A stretch of 64,000 bases of DNA from Actinoplanes sp. NBC_00393 (lineage in GTDB: Bacteria > Actinomycetota > Actinomycetes > Mycobacteriales > Micromonosporaceae), in the NCBI RefSeq assembly GCF_036053395.1, contig NZ_CP107942.1, positions 4,802,501-4,866,500 on the forward strand, written 5' to 3'. The position numbers and the translations under genes are program-made. The notes under the pieces were generated by a model, which searched no databases, had not been told where the DNA came from, and saw only the letters and a list, made by a program, of their open reading frames with translations. Below are positions 1-8,615 of the stretch, one piece after another (position 1 is the first letter of the stretch; each line of letters begins with the position of its first letter).

Positions 1-99
1 GAAAAGCTCGGCCCGGACGCGTACGCCGCCGCCGTGGCCCGCGGCGCCGCCCTGTCCACCGCCGAGGTCTACACCCTTCTGCAGGCACGACCCGGCTGA
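1..99 (+). CDS. C-terminal fragment of a truncated gene, possibly a LuxR/AfsR-type regulator
   Basis: Only the last 32 codons lie in the window and the frame is open from base 1 to a TGA at 97-99. The ending, LGPDAYAAAVARGAALSTAE and onward, resembles the C-termini of large ATPase-containing actinomycete regulators, but that is a weak pattern match. The rest of the gene lies upstream of the window. No terminator is visible before the exporter operon that follows 58 bp later. Confidence 0.5.
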   Translation, partial: EKLGPDAYAAAVARGAALSTAEVYTLLQARPG

Positions 100-157
100 C
101 CGGCGGCCGTCAGCGCGCGGTGCGTGGACGGTCAGTGGGCCGGGCCAGGCTCAGCGC

Positions 158-1138
158 ATGACGACGACATCCGCGGTCGTGGCCGAAGGGCTGCGCAAAC
201 GCTATCGGGGCGGGAACGGCACCACCGCCCTGGACGGATTCGACCTGCACGCCCCGGCCGGCACCGTCTACGGTCTGCTCGGCCCGAACGGCGCGGGCAA
301 GACGACCGCCGTACGGATCCTGTCCACTCTGCTCAGCTTCGACGCCGGCCGGGCGGAGGTGGCCGGCGCCGACGTCACCCGCCGGCCCGACGTGGTCCGC
401 GACCGGATCGCGCTGACCGGCCAGTACGCCGCGGTCGACGAGATCCTCAGCGGCCGGCAGAACCTGATCCTGTTCGGCCGCCTGCACCACCTGAGTGCCG
501 GGGAGGCCCGCAGCCGCGCCGACGAACTGCTCGAACGCTTCGACCTGGCCGGCGCCGCCGACCGGTCGGCCGGGCAGTACTCCGGTGGCATGCGCCGCCG
601 GCTCGACCTGGCCGCCAGCCTGATCCGCCGCCCGCAGGTGCTCTTCCTCGACGAGCCGACCACCGGGCTGGACCCGCGCAGCCGCAACCAGGTCTGGGAC
701 ACCGTCCGCGGCCTGGTCGCCGACGGGACGACCGTGCTGCTCACCACCCAGTACCTGGAGGAGGCCGACCAGCTGGCCGGCCGGATCGCGGTGGTGGACG
801 CCGGCCGGGTGGTGGCCGAGGGCACCCCGGGCGAGCTGAAGGCGGCGATCGGCGCGGACCGGCTCGAGGTGGGTGTCCGCGACGCCGACCGGCTCGACGA
901 CGCGGCGGCGCTGGTCACCCGGATCACCGGCACGGCGCCGGACGTGGACCGGGATCACCGGCGGCTGCGGGTTCCGGTCGCGGACCGGGTGGCCGCGCTG
1001 ACCGCGGTGGTGCGCGCGCTGCAGGACGCCGGGATCGCGGTGGCCGACGTCGGCATCCACAGCCCCACCCTCGACGAGGCGTTCCTGCACCTCACCGGCC
1101 ACACCGCCCAGGCGTCAGCGACGGAGGAGAACCGATGA
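158..1138 (+). CDS. ABC transporter ATP-binding protein, DrrA family
   Basis: A 326-residue ABC ATPase. Walker A is GPNGAGKTT at about residues 42-50, the signature YSGGMRRR begins near 141, Walker B is VLFLDEP at about 161-167, and a C-terminal extension of about 100 residues follows, as in the daunorubicin-resistance DrrA family. It should energise export of a hydrophobic compound by the membrane protein encoded next, whose ATG overlaps this stop as ATGA. A CAGGCT box 6 nt before the ATG may be a -10 for a leaderless message. The substrate cannot be told from sequence. The family is common near antibiotic and lipid genes, but no biosynthetic cluster is visible here. Confidence 0.9.
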   Translation: MTTTSAVVAEGLRKRYRGGNGTTALDGFDLHAPAGTVYGLLGPNGAGKTTAVRILSTLLSFDAGRAEVAGADVTRRPDVVRDRIALTGQYAAVDEILSGRQNLILFGRLHHLSAGEARSRADELLERFDLAGAADRSAGQYSGGMRRRLDLAASLIRRPQVLFLDEPTTGLDPRSRNQVWDTVRGLVADGTTVLLTTQYLEEADQLAGRIAVVDAGRVVAEGTPGELKAAIGADRLEVGVRDADRLDDAAALVTRITGTAPDVDRDHRRLRVPVADRVAALTAVVRALQDAGIAVADVGIHSPTLDEAFLHLTGHTAQASATEENR

Positions 1139-1974
1139 CCACCATCACCGAAACGCCGGTCACCCGTACCGTGGCTTCCCCGGCCCGGCGGCGCCGCGCC
1201 TTCCTGGATGCCCGGGTGATGACCGGCCGCTATCTGCGGCACGTGATCCGCGCGCCCGAGGAACTGGTGATCTATTTCAGCCTGCCGATCATGTTCGTGC
1301 TGGTCTTCGGGTATGTCTTCGGCAGCGGCATGCAGGTGCCCGGCGGCGGGAGCTACCGGGAGTTCCTGCTCCCCGGCGTCTTCGTGATGACCATGCTGTA
1401 CGGCATCGGCGCGACCGCCACCGGCATCGCCGCCGACGTCGGGCGCGGTGTGGTGGACCGGTTCCGGTCGATGCCGGTGGCCCGGTCCGCGCTGATGACC
1501 GGCCGGGCGATCGCCGACCAGGCGCGCGCCCTGCTGGAGACCACCGTGCTGGTGGCGTGCGGGCTGCTGGTCGGCTGGACGTGGCACCGCGGCATCGGGA
1601 ACATGCTGGCCGCGGTCGGTCTGCTCCTGCTGCTGCGGCTGGCGCTGAGCTGGGTCGGCATGACGCTCGGGCTGATCGCGCCGAACCCGGACACAGTCGC
1701 GACGATCGTCTTCCCGCTGGCGTTCCCGTTGAGCGCGGTCTCGAACATCTTCGTGGCGCCGGAGCTGATGCCCGGCTGGCTGGGCACGATCGCGGCGTGG
1801 AACCCGCTGTCCGCGACCACCACGGCGATCCGCGAGCTGTTCGGCAATCCCGGGCTGGCCGGTGACTCCTGGCCGACCGAGCATGCGCTGCTGCTCGCGG
1901 TGGCCTGGCCGATCGTGCTGACTGTGATCTTCGCGCCGCTGGCCGTACGCCGCTATCGCAAGCTGGGCAACTGA
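1135..1974 (+). CDS. ABC-2 type transporter permease, DrrB family
   Basis: A 279-residue integral membrane protein with an Arg-rich N-terminus and about six hydrophobic segments, including [17 protein letters not shown] and a C-terminal segment ending in a basic tail (RRYRKLGN). It is the membrane half of the DrrAB-type exporter and is translationally coupled to the ATPase by a 4-bp ATGA overlap. It matches ABC2_membrane proteins in length, and the [29 protein letters not shown] region is a typical DrrB-like C-terminal stretch. The frame is open far upstream, but the coupled ATG is clearly the start. Confidence 0.88.
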   Translation: [279 protein letters not shown]

Positions 1975-2072
1975 GGCCGGGCCGGCAGCCTTAGGACAAA
2001 AACGCCTAAAACAGCACTAATTGCTTGTTGCCCTGCAAAGATCATTTAACTGATCAACAGCGGGGGTAGGCA

Positions 2073-2708
2073 GTGCGGAACGACGCGACCGGACCGGTCA
2101 TCACCAGGCAAGAGACCACGTTCCCGGGCGCACGCCGGGCCGACTTCCCGGCCCGGCCCGCACTGCCCTACTCCCTGCTGCTCACCCCCGCCGGCACCGC
2201 CCGCTCCCAGCAGCTCCCGCTCGAACTGGTCCGCCGCGACATCGCCGGCGACCGCCCCGGCGTGCCGCTGATGCTGCGCATCCGGGTCCTCGGCGCCCTC
2301 ACCGGCGACCCGGTGGCCAGCGCGGTCGTCGACATCCGGCACATCGCCCCCGACAACGGCGAATTCCTGCGCGGCGCGCAGACCACCGACCCCCAGGGGT
2401 ACGCCGAATTCCGCACGATCCACCCCGGCTGGCTGCCCGGCCAGGCCGTCCAAATCCGCGCCGAGGTCCACCTGGGCGGATACCTCGCCGGCGGCCGCTC
2501 GGTCGCACACACCGGCCGGCTGTACTTCCCGGAGGATCTGACCACCCAGGTCACCGCCCTGCCGCCGTACCGGGAGCAGACGACAGCCCGGACCCCGAAC
2601 GACGACGACCCGGAAGCAACCACCGGCGCGATCCTCAACGCCGTCCCCCGCGACCGCTACGACATCGCCTCCGGCATCCTGGCCGGCATCACGGTCGCGG
2701 TGAACTGA
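2073..2708 (+). CDS. Intradiol-dioxygenase-like protein lacking the iron ligands
   Basis: A 211-residue protein starting at GTG after a GGGGGTAGG ribosome site. The middle matches the intradiol ring-cleavage dioxygenase fold: an FLRGAQTTDPQG turn, then FRTIHPGW. In active enzymes iron is held by two Tyr and two His, the later ones in a PGWY...HIH pattern. Here the corresponding positions read PGWL and QIR, and the segment that normally carries the first Tyr is shortened to RHIAPDNGE. No signal peptide is visible. By inference this is a non-catalytic, perhaps carbohydrate- or protein-binding, member of the fold. It is monocistronic, behind an AT-rich upstream region. Confidence 0.65.
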   Translation: MRNDATGPVITRQETTFPGARRADFPARPALPYSLLLTPAGTARSQQLPLELVRRDIAGDRPGVPLMLRIRVLGALTGDPVASAVVDIRHIAPDNGEFLRGAQTTDPQGYAEFRTIHPGWLPGQAVQIRAEVHLGGYLAGGRSVAHTGRLYFPEDLTTQVTALPPYREQTTARTPNDDDPEATTGAILNAVPRDRYDIASGILAGITVAVN

Positions 2709-3034
2709 AAGGGCCGCGACGCGGGACGATTCCGGGCATCACGATCGCCCCACGCCACGACAATCTCCTGTACTCCCCGGTGGGCACGGCAGGTTCACCG
2801 CTTGCGGCCCGATTTCCACCAACCGCCAAAACCGTCGGGGTACGGGCGCCAGCCGCGGACCGACCGACCGGGCCGGCTCGCGGCGGCATCGGCAGAACCC
2901 GTCCCCACATACCCATGGCTCCGACAGACTGCCGAATCGGCCGCTGCGCCAAAACCGACAAACAGCCGAATCAAGCGGTATCCGGTCGCTTACCGCGACT
3001 TCCTCGCCCGACGCGGTAGGCGGCCCGCAGGCGG
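2709..3034. other. Intergenic region with no recognised gene
   Basis: This 326-bp gap separates the dioxygenase-like gene from the end of the minus-strand two-component operon. Open frames exist on both strands, but their composition (Pro/Arg/Gly-rich, no start signals) looks like chance in GC-rich DNA. I see no convincing RNA gene, repeat or terminator. Confidence 0.5.
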
Positions 3035-3688
3035 TCAGCCACGCAGATAGGCGAGCACGGCCCGGACCCGGCGATGGTCGTCGACGTCCGGCGGGAGGTC
3101 CAGCTTGGCGAGCAGGCTCCCGATGTGCTTGGCCACCGCGGCCTCCGTCACCACCAGCTCGCGGGCGATCGCCGTGTTGGAGCGGCCCTGCGCCATCAAC
3201 CCGAGCACCTCGCGCTCGCGGGCGGTGAGCCGGTGCAGCGGATCCCGCCGCCGGCTGAGCAGCTGCCGGACCACCTCCGGGTCGACCACGGTGCGCCCGG
3301 CCGCCACCGCGGTGAGCGCGTCGACGAACTCGGTGACCTCGCCGATCCGGTCCTTCAGCAGGTAGCCGACCCCGGCGGCCCGGCCGGAGTCGAGCAGCTC
3401 GGCGGCGTACGTCTGCTCCACATATTGGCTGAGCACCAGCACCGGCAGATCCGGGTCGGCGGCGCGCAACTCGATCGCGGCCTGCAACCCTTCGTCGCTG
3501 AAGCCGGGCGGCATCCGTACGTCCGTGACCACGATGTCGGGCCGGTGCTCGGCCACCGCCGCCCGCAGGGCGGAGGCGTCACCGACCGCAGCGACCACCT
3601 CGTGCCCGAACCGGCGCAGCATGCCGGCCACGCCCTCGCGCACGATGATGCCGTCCTCGGCGATGACGACGCGCAGGGCCGCGCTCAT
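3035..3688 (-). CDS. NarL/LuxR-family response regulator
   Basis: A 217-residue two-domain regulator. The receiver domain has the acidic pair E11-D12, phosphoacceptor D56 in [10 protein letters not shown] and Lys in LLKD. The C-terminal LuxR-type HTH carries [18 protein letters not shown] and [16 protein letters not shown]. The ATG overlaps the stop of the upstream kinase by 4 bp, so the two form a cognate pair. The divergently encoded FtsX-type ABC exporter at 5043-8107 is the probable regulon, a common arrangement in actinomycetes. The signal is unknown. Confidence 0.93.
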   Translation of the reverse strand: MSAALRVVIAEDGIIVREGVAGMLRRFGHEVVAAVGDASALRAAVAEHRPDIVVTDVRMPPGFSDEGLQAAIELRAADPDLPVLVLSQYVEQTYAAELLDSGRAAGVGYLLKDRIGEVTEFVDALTAVAAGRTVVDPEVVRQLLSRRRDPLHRLTAREREVLGLMAQGRSNTAIARELVVTEAAVAKHIGSLLAKLDLPPDVDDHRRVRAVLAYLRG

Positions 3689-4932
3689 GACAGCTCGAAC
3701 GGCACGGGGATCTCCACGCGCACGAGGGTAGGCCCTCCGGCCGGGCTGGACAGCGTCACGGTCCCGTCCAGCACGGAGACCCGGTCGGCTAGCCCGACCA
3801 GCCCGGATCCGCCGGCCGGATCGGCGCCGCCGCGGCCGTCGTCGCTGACGTCCAGGACCAGGCGGCCGTCGGTGATCCAGGCGCGGATCGCGGCCCGCTG
3901 CGCGCCGCTGTGCTTGGCCACGTTGGTGAGCGCCTCGGCGACCACGAAGTAGGCGGTCACCTCGATCGCCGCCGGCAGCCGCCCGGGCAGCCGGACGTTC
4001 AGGTCGACCGGCAGCGGCGCGGTCGACGCCACCTCGCCGATGGCCGCGGCCAGGCCCCGGTCGGTGAGGACCTGCGGATGCACCCCGCGGATCAGCTCCC
4101 GCAGGTCGGTGAGGGCCTGTTTGGCCAGATCGTGGGCGGCCGCCACGGAGTCGGCGGCGGGCGTGCCGGGCGGCAGTTCGAGGCGGGCCAGGCCGAGCTG
4201 CATGCTGAGCGCGACGAGCCGCTGCTGGGCGCCGTCGTGCAGGTCGCGTTCGATGCGGCGCCGTTCCACCTCGAAGGCGTCGACCAGCCGGGCCCGGGAC
4301 CGGGTGACCTCGACCAGGCGGGCGTCGGTGTCGTCGGTGCGCGGCGCGAGGATGGCCCGGGCCATCGCGGCGCGGGCCCCGGCCCAGGCGGTGATCGGGT
4401 ACGCGAGAACGATCGTCAACGGAATCCCGAGCAGGGTGAACCACACCGTGTTCGACAGCGGCTCGTCGCTGATGAAGTACGGCCCGCCGAGCGTGACCGC
4501 CACGGCGTACGCCGTCCCGCCCACCACCAGCGCGTCCATCCAGCACAGCACACCCGCCGAGATCATCGCGTAGCCCAGCTCACGCCACGTCGCCTGCTCC
4601 CGCAACCGCAGGTTCAGCCAGGCGCGCAGCCCCGCCCGCGGCGGCGGCTGGTGCGGGTCCGGCAGCTCGTCCAGGTCCACCAGCCGCAGCCGCCGCCGCT
4701 CCACCCGGGCCACCACGATCCCGGAGAGGACCGTGGCGATGTATCCGGCGAAGCCGACGACCAGCACCGACAGGACGGTTCCGGCAAGCAGCAGCCCGAC
4801 CACCGCAAGGATGGTCGCCGCACCGATCAGCGCTCCCCCGAGCAGGTACGCCAGCGACCGCCACGGCCAGGCCGAACGCAGGAACACCGTGGGCCGCAGG
4901 GTGAGCGCCTCCAAGGCGTTACGAACGGCCAT
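3685..4932 (-). CDS. Sensor histidine kinase, DesK/NarX-like (HisKA_3)
   Basis: A 415-residue membrane kinase. The N-terminal half has about four membrane segments resembling the actinobacterial putative-sensor domain. The dimerisation helix carries [12 protein letters not shown] with the phospho-accepting His at about residue 232. The ATPase domain has an N-box ([15 protein letters not shown]) and G-boxes ([18 protein letters not shown]). I chose the ATG at 4932 over a GTG at 4953 because a TAGCGT box sits 7 nt before it, fitting a leaderless transcript. It shares a short divergent promoter region with the ABC exporter genes. Confidence 0.92.
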   Translation of the reverse strand: MAVRNALEALTLRPTVFLRSAWPWRSLAYLLGGALIGAATILAVVGLLLAGTVLSVLVVGFAGYIATVLSGIVVARVERRRLRLVDLDELPDPHQPPPRAGLRAWLNLRLREQATWRELGYAMISAGVLCWMDALVVGGTAYAVAVTLGGPYFISDEPLSNTVWFTLLGIPLTIVLAYPITAWAGARAAMARAILAPRTDDTDARLVEVTRSRARLVDAFEVERRRIERDLHDGAQQRLVALSMQLGLARLELPPGTPAADSVAAAHDLAKQALTDLRELIRGVHPQVLTDRGLAAAIGEVASTAPLPVDLNVRLPGRLPAAIEVTAYFVVAEALTNVAKHSGAQRAAIRAWITDGRLVLDVSDDGRGGADPAGGSGLVGLADRVSVLDGTVTLSSPAGGPTLVRVEIPVPFELS

Positions 4933-4939
4933 GCCCGGC

Positions 4940-4945
4940 ACGCTA
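4940..4945 (-). promoter_or_regulatory. Putative -10 box of the histidine kinase gene (leaderless)
   Basis: TAGCGT on the minus strand lies 7 nt before the ATG at 4932. At this spacing transcription would begin at or next to the start codon. No ribosome-binding sequence precedes the ATG. The same arrangement recurs at several other genes in this window. Confidence 0.5.
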
Positions 4946-5042
4946 CCGGCCACCCTCCCGGCTGTAGGTAGTGCTGGGTATACCCCTGATCGTCGAGTCC
5001 GCGTGACTGTGCCCGGCCGCGCCGGGCGGTTGGCTGAGGGGC

Positions 5043-5792
5043 ATGACGATACGAACGACCGCGGCTGTCGAGCTGCATGGGGTGACCAGGCGTTACGGCA
5101 CCGGGGAGCGGGCGGTGGCCGCGCTGGACGGGGTGGACATCCGGTTCGAGCCGGGCACGTTCACGGCGGTGATGGGGCCGTCCGGGTCGGGCAAGTCGAC
5201 GCTGCTGCACTGCGCGGCGGGGCTGGACCGGGTCAGCTCGGGCCGGGTGGTGATCGACGGCGTGCCGGTCGAAGGGCTCAGCGAACGGAATTTGACGAAG
5301 CTTCGCCGTACCCGGGTGGGTTTCGTCTTCCAGTCCTTCAACCTGGTGCCGGCGCTGACCGCGGCGCAGAACGTGGCGTTGCCGCTGCGCCTGGCCGGGC
5401 GGCGCCCGGCGCCGGGCGAGGTGAGCGCGGTGCTCGCCGAGGTGGGCCTGGCCGAGCGGGCCGGGCACCGGCCGTCCGAGCTGTCCGGCGGCCAGCAGCA
5501 GCGGGTGGCGATCGCCCGGGCGCTGGTCACCCGGCCGGCGGTGCTCTTCGCCGACGAGCCGACCGGCGCCCTGGACGCCACCTCCGGCAAGGAGGTGCTG
5601 CGGCTGCTGCGGGCCGCGGTGGACCGGCACGGCCAGACCATCGTGATGGTGACCCACGACCCGCTCGCCGCGGCGCACGCCGACCGGGTGCTGTTCCTGG
5701 CCGACGGCCGGGTGGTCGACGACGTGCAGGGCCCGGTCGACGTGGAGCAGGTCGCCCTGCACACCGCGCGCCTGGAAGCGGTGACCCGATGA
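5043..5792 (+). CDS. ABC transporter ATP-binding protein, MacB/LolD type
   Basis: A 249-residue ATPase with Walker [10 protein letters not shown], signature LSGGQQQR, Walker B VLFADEP and the FNLVPALTAAQN stretch typical of the MacB/LolD/FtsE group. Such ATPases drive FtsX-fold permeases that act by mechanotransmission, not by moving substrate through the membrane domain. The stop overlaps the permease ATG as ATGA. It is divergent from the kinase/regulator pair, so it is probably under their control. Confidence 0.93.
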   Translation: MTIRTTAAVELHGVTRRYGTGERAVAALDGVDIRFEPGTFTAVMGPSGSGKSTLLHCAAGLDRVSSGRVVIDGVPVEGLSERNLTKLRRTRVGFVFQSFNLVPALTAAQNVALPLRLAGRRPAPGEVSAVLAEVGLAERAGHRPSELSGGQQQRVAIARALVTRPAVLFADEPTGALDATSGKEVLRLLRAAVDRHGQTIVMVTHDPLAAAHADRVLFLADGRVVDDVQGPVDVEQVALHTARLEAVTR

Positions 5793-8107
5793 GCGCGGCC
5801 GTAGCGATGGTGCGGCACCGGTTCGCGAGTTTCGCCGGCACGTTCGTCGCGGTGGCGCTGGGTGTGGCGGTGCTGGCCGGCTCGGCGACCCTGCATCTGA
5901 ATTCGCAGCCGGTCGCGCCGGCCCGCTACGACGACGCCCCGGTGCTGGTGCAGCCGGCGACGGTCGGCATGAATCAGTACGGCGAGGAGGAACGCCCGCC
6001 CTGGACGGCGGCGGACGCGACGAAGCTGGCGGCCCGGCTGGCCGAGCTGCCCGGGGTCGCGGCGGCGGTGCCCGATCCCGCGTTCTACGTGCAGCGCCTG
6101 ACCGGTGGCCGGGCGACCGGTGACGCGGAAGCGGCCCGCGTCGACGGGCACTCGTGGTCGTCCGCGCAGCTCGGCGGCTACCGGCTGACGGCGGGGCAGG
6201 CGCCGGGCAGAACGAGAGAGGTGGCGCTTGCCGGTGTCGCCCCGGGCACGCGGGTCGAGGTGCTGACCGCGGCCGGGCCGGAGTCGTGGACGGTCAGCGG
6301 CACTGTGGACGGACCCGGGTTCTACGTGGCGGACTCCGACGCGTTTCGGCGCGCGCCGGGCGTACCCCTCATCGGTCTGACGGTGACCGGTGATGAGGCG
6401 CAGGTGGCCGATGCCGCGCGCGCCCTGCTCAGCGGGGCCGGCACGGTCCGGACCGGGGCGGAACGGGACAAGTTGGAGGCCACGCACGTCACCCGGATCC
6501 GCTGGATCGGCGCCCAGTTGCTGATCGCGCTGGTCACGCTGAGTGCCTTCGCCACGATCTTCGTGGTCTCCTCGACCTGCGCGCTGAGCGCCGCTCAGCG
6601 GCGGCGCGAGCTGGGTCTGCTGCGTGCGGTGGGCGCGACCCCCGGTCAGGTGCGACGGCAGATGTACGCCGAAACCACCCTGATCGCCCTGCTGGGAGGC
6701 CTGGTCGGGGCACCGTTGGGCGCGCTGACCGCCCCGCTGCTGGCCGCCCCGATGGTCGACGCCGGTCTGGAGCCGGCCGGGTTCACGGTGACCTGGCAGC
6801 CGCTCGCCGTGTTCGGCGCAGCGTTACTCGGCGTGCTGGTCGCGCTCTGCGGCGTCGCCGTGGCAGCCCGCCGCGCGAGCCGGGTCCCGCCGCTGGACGC
6901 GCTGCGCGAGGCGGCCGTGGATCCGCGGGCGATGACCGCGTCCCGCTGGGTGTCCGGCCTGCTCGGAACGGCGGCGGGCGGCGCGCTGCTGGTGGCGATG
7001 CCGTCGATGCCGCTGGAGGCGCAGACCACCGCCGGGCTGGGCGCCGCGATGCTGCTGCTCAGCGCCGCCACCCTGCTCTCGCCGGTGCTGATCGGCCCGC
7101 TGGTGCGGCTGGTGGCCTGGCCGGTGCGCCGGACCGCGATCGGCATGCTGGTCCGCGAGGGCACCCTGACCGGGGTCCGCCGGGTCGCCGCGACGGCCGC
7201 TCCGGTGCTGGCCACGGTCGGTCTGACCGTGCTGCTGACCGGCACCATCGCGACCATCGAGGACGCGGCCGGCATCGACGAGGCCGCCGAGTACCCGGCG
7301 GCGAACCTGCTGGTTCCGGACGGCACGCCGGGCCTGACCGCGGCCGCGGTGGCCGGGCAGCCGGGCGAGTCGCGGCTGGAGACGCGGGTCCTGATCGCCG
7401 ATGGTGGGCAGCTCACCAGCTATTACGCGGCCGGTGTGGCCGGCGCCGGGCCGGGTGCGGTCCTGGCCGGGGACACCGCCACCGAGCTGGGCGTCGAGGC
7501 CGGCAGCACGCTCGCGGTGCGCTGGCCGGACGGCAGCACGTCACAGACCCCGGTACGCGCCATCGACCGGAAAGCCCCCGCCCCGGTGGTGTTCCCCGCC
7601 GACCTGGTCCGCGAACGGGACCCGGCGGCGCTGACCTCGATGGTCGTCCTGGACGGCGACGCGACGGCCGCCCCCGGCGCCACCACCATGACGGTCGCCG
7701 AGTTCGTCCGGCAGGAGATCGACGAGGAGGGGCAGCTCGTCGACCTGTTCCTGTGGACGCTGATCGGCCTGACCGCCGGTTACACCGGCATCGCGGTGGC
7801 CAACACCCTGCTGATGGCGACCGCCGCGCGACGGGGAGAATTCGGCGCACTCCGGCTCGCCGGTGCCGGAACCGGGCAGGTCCTGCGGGTCGTGTCGGCC
7901 GAATCACTGCTGGCCGTGGTGGTCGGCGCCCTGCTCGGCGGGGCGGTCGCCGGTGTCTCGCTGCTCGGCGTGCGGGCCGCCGTCGAATCCGAACTGGACC
8001 AGAAGATCGCGCTGGTGATCCCGTGGCCGGCCGCCGTCGCCGTGACCACCGGTTGCGCGGTCGTGGCGGTGGTCGCGGCGGCCGTGCCGGTCCTGCGCCG
8101 ACGGTGA
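5789..8107 (+). CDS. FtsX-like ABC transporter permease
   Basis: A 772-residue permease with an N-terminal membrane segment, a large extracytoplasmic domain, and two FtsX-fold membrane blocks. The repeated signature is visible: SAAQRRRELGLLRAVGATPGQ near the first block and TAARRGEFGALRLAGAGTGQ near the end. It pairs with the coupled ATPase. The substrate may be an antimicrobial peptide, a lipid or a cell-envelope signal; sequence does not decide. A strong hairpin follows the stop. Confidence 0.92.
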   Translation: MSAAVAMVRHRFASFAGTFVAVALGVAVLAGSATLHLNSQPVAPARYDDAPVLVQPATVGMNQYGEEERPPWTAADATKLAARLAELPGVAAAVPDPAFYVQRLTGGRATGDAEAARVDGHSWSSAQLGGYRLTAGQAPGRTREVALAGVAPGTRVEVLTAAGPESWTVSGTVDGPGFYVADSDAFRRAPGVPLIGLTVTGDEAQVADAARALLSGAGTVRTGAERDKLEATHVTRIRWIGAQLLIALVTLSAFATIFVVSSTCALSAAQRRRELGLLRAVGATPGQVRRQMYAETTLIALLGGLVGAPLGALTAPLLAAPMVDAGLEPAGFTVTWQPLAVFGAALLGVLVALCGVAVAARRASRVPPLDALREAAVDPRAMTASRWVSGLLGTAAGGALLVAMPSMPLEAQTTAGLGAAMLLLSAATLLSPVLIGPLVRLVAWPVRRTAIGMLVREGTLTGVRRVAATAAPVLATVGLTVLLTGTIATIEDAAGIDEAAEYPAANLLVPDGTPGLTAAAVAGQPGESRLETRVLIADGGQLTSYYAAGVAGAGPGAVLAGDTATELGVEAGSTLAVRWPDGSTSQTPVRAIDRKAPAPVVFPADLVRERDPAALTSMVVLDGDATAAPGATTMTVAEFVRQEIDEEGQLVDLFLWTLIGLTAGYTGIAVANTLLMATAARRGEFGALRLAGAGTGQVLRVVSAESLLAVVVGALLGGAVAGVSLLGVRAAVESELDQKIALVIPWPAAVAVTTGCAVVAVVAAAVPVLRRR

Positions 8108-8113
8108 TCGGTA

Positions 8114-8148
8114 GAGCCCCCCGAAATCTGATCGACATCGGGGGGCTC
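8114..8148 (+). terminator. Hairpin terminator after the FtsX permease
   Basis: An 11-bp perfect inverted repeat (GAGCCCCCCGA at 8114-8124, TCGGGGGGCTC at 8138-8148) begins 7 bp after the permease stop. There is no U-run, as is usual in actinomycetes. Confidence 0.75.
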
Positions 8149-8218
8149 CGATGACGGCACAAAACCTCTAGGCTGACGCGATCGCTCTCAGCGAATGCTC
8201 AGCCAAAGGGGTCGGAAG

Positions 8219-8614
8219 ATGGGGAGTGACACGCGCCGGAGGTGGCTCTGGGCGCTGGTCGCCGTGCAGGCGGTCCTGGTGTTGCCGGTGGTCTACATCT
8301 GGCTCGGTCCGGCACAGGACGCCGTGGAGTCCGCTCCGGACGCGAACATCGGGGCCGGGCTCATCGGCCTCTACCTGCTCGCGTTCGGACTGCCGTGGTC
8401 GGTCTTCGTCTGCCTGCTCGACAATCAGTACGAGCTGTTCGACAGCGCCGTGGGCGACCTGATCGTCATCGGGCCGGCCCTGCTCAACCTGGCTCTGACC
8501 ACGGGTTTCCTGTGGTGGAGCGGCCGGCACCCGGTGTCGGAGAGCGACTGGGAGATCGAGGAGTACGACCCGGACTCCGAGGACGCCGAGGAGGAGTCCG
8601 ACCTCAGGGGCTGA
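8219..8614 (+). CDS. Small membrane protein of unknown function
   Basis: A 131-residue protein starting at ATG 8219 after AAAGGGG; an ATG at 8195 is an alternative. It has three predicted membrane segments (after the TRRRWLWALVA start, at GLIGLYLLAFGLPWSVFV, and at VIGPALLNLALTTGFLWW), then a strongly acidic C-terminal tail rich in Asp and Glu (DWEIEEYDPDSEDAEEE). I do not recognise the family. It stands alone, and its stop is 1 bp from the convergent EAL-HDOD gene. Confidence 0.75.
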   Translation: MGSDTRRRWLWALVAVQAVLVLPVVYIWLGPAQDAVESAPDANIGAGLIGLYLLAFGLPWSVFVCLLDNQYELFDSAVGDLIVIGPALLNLALTTGFLWWSGRHPVSESDWEIEEYDPDSEDAEEESDLRG

Positions 8615-8615
8615 C

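Noticed and set aside
2040..2055. GATCA-n6-TGATC inverted repeat before the dioxygenase-like gene
   Set aside because: Only 5-bp arms in an AT-rich stretch, too short to separate from chance.
2709..3034. Small genes in this gap on either strand
   Set aside because: Frames of 79-90 codons overlap each other, have no ribosome site and no recognisable motif.
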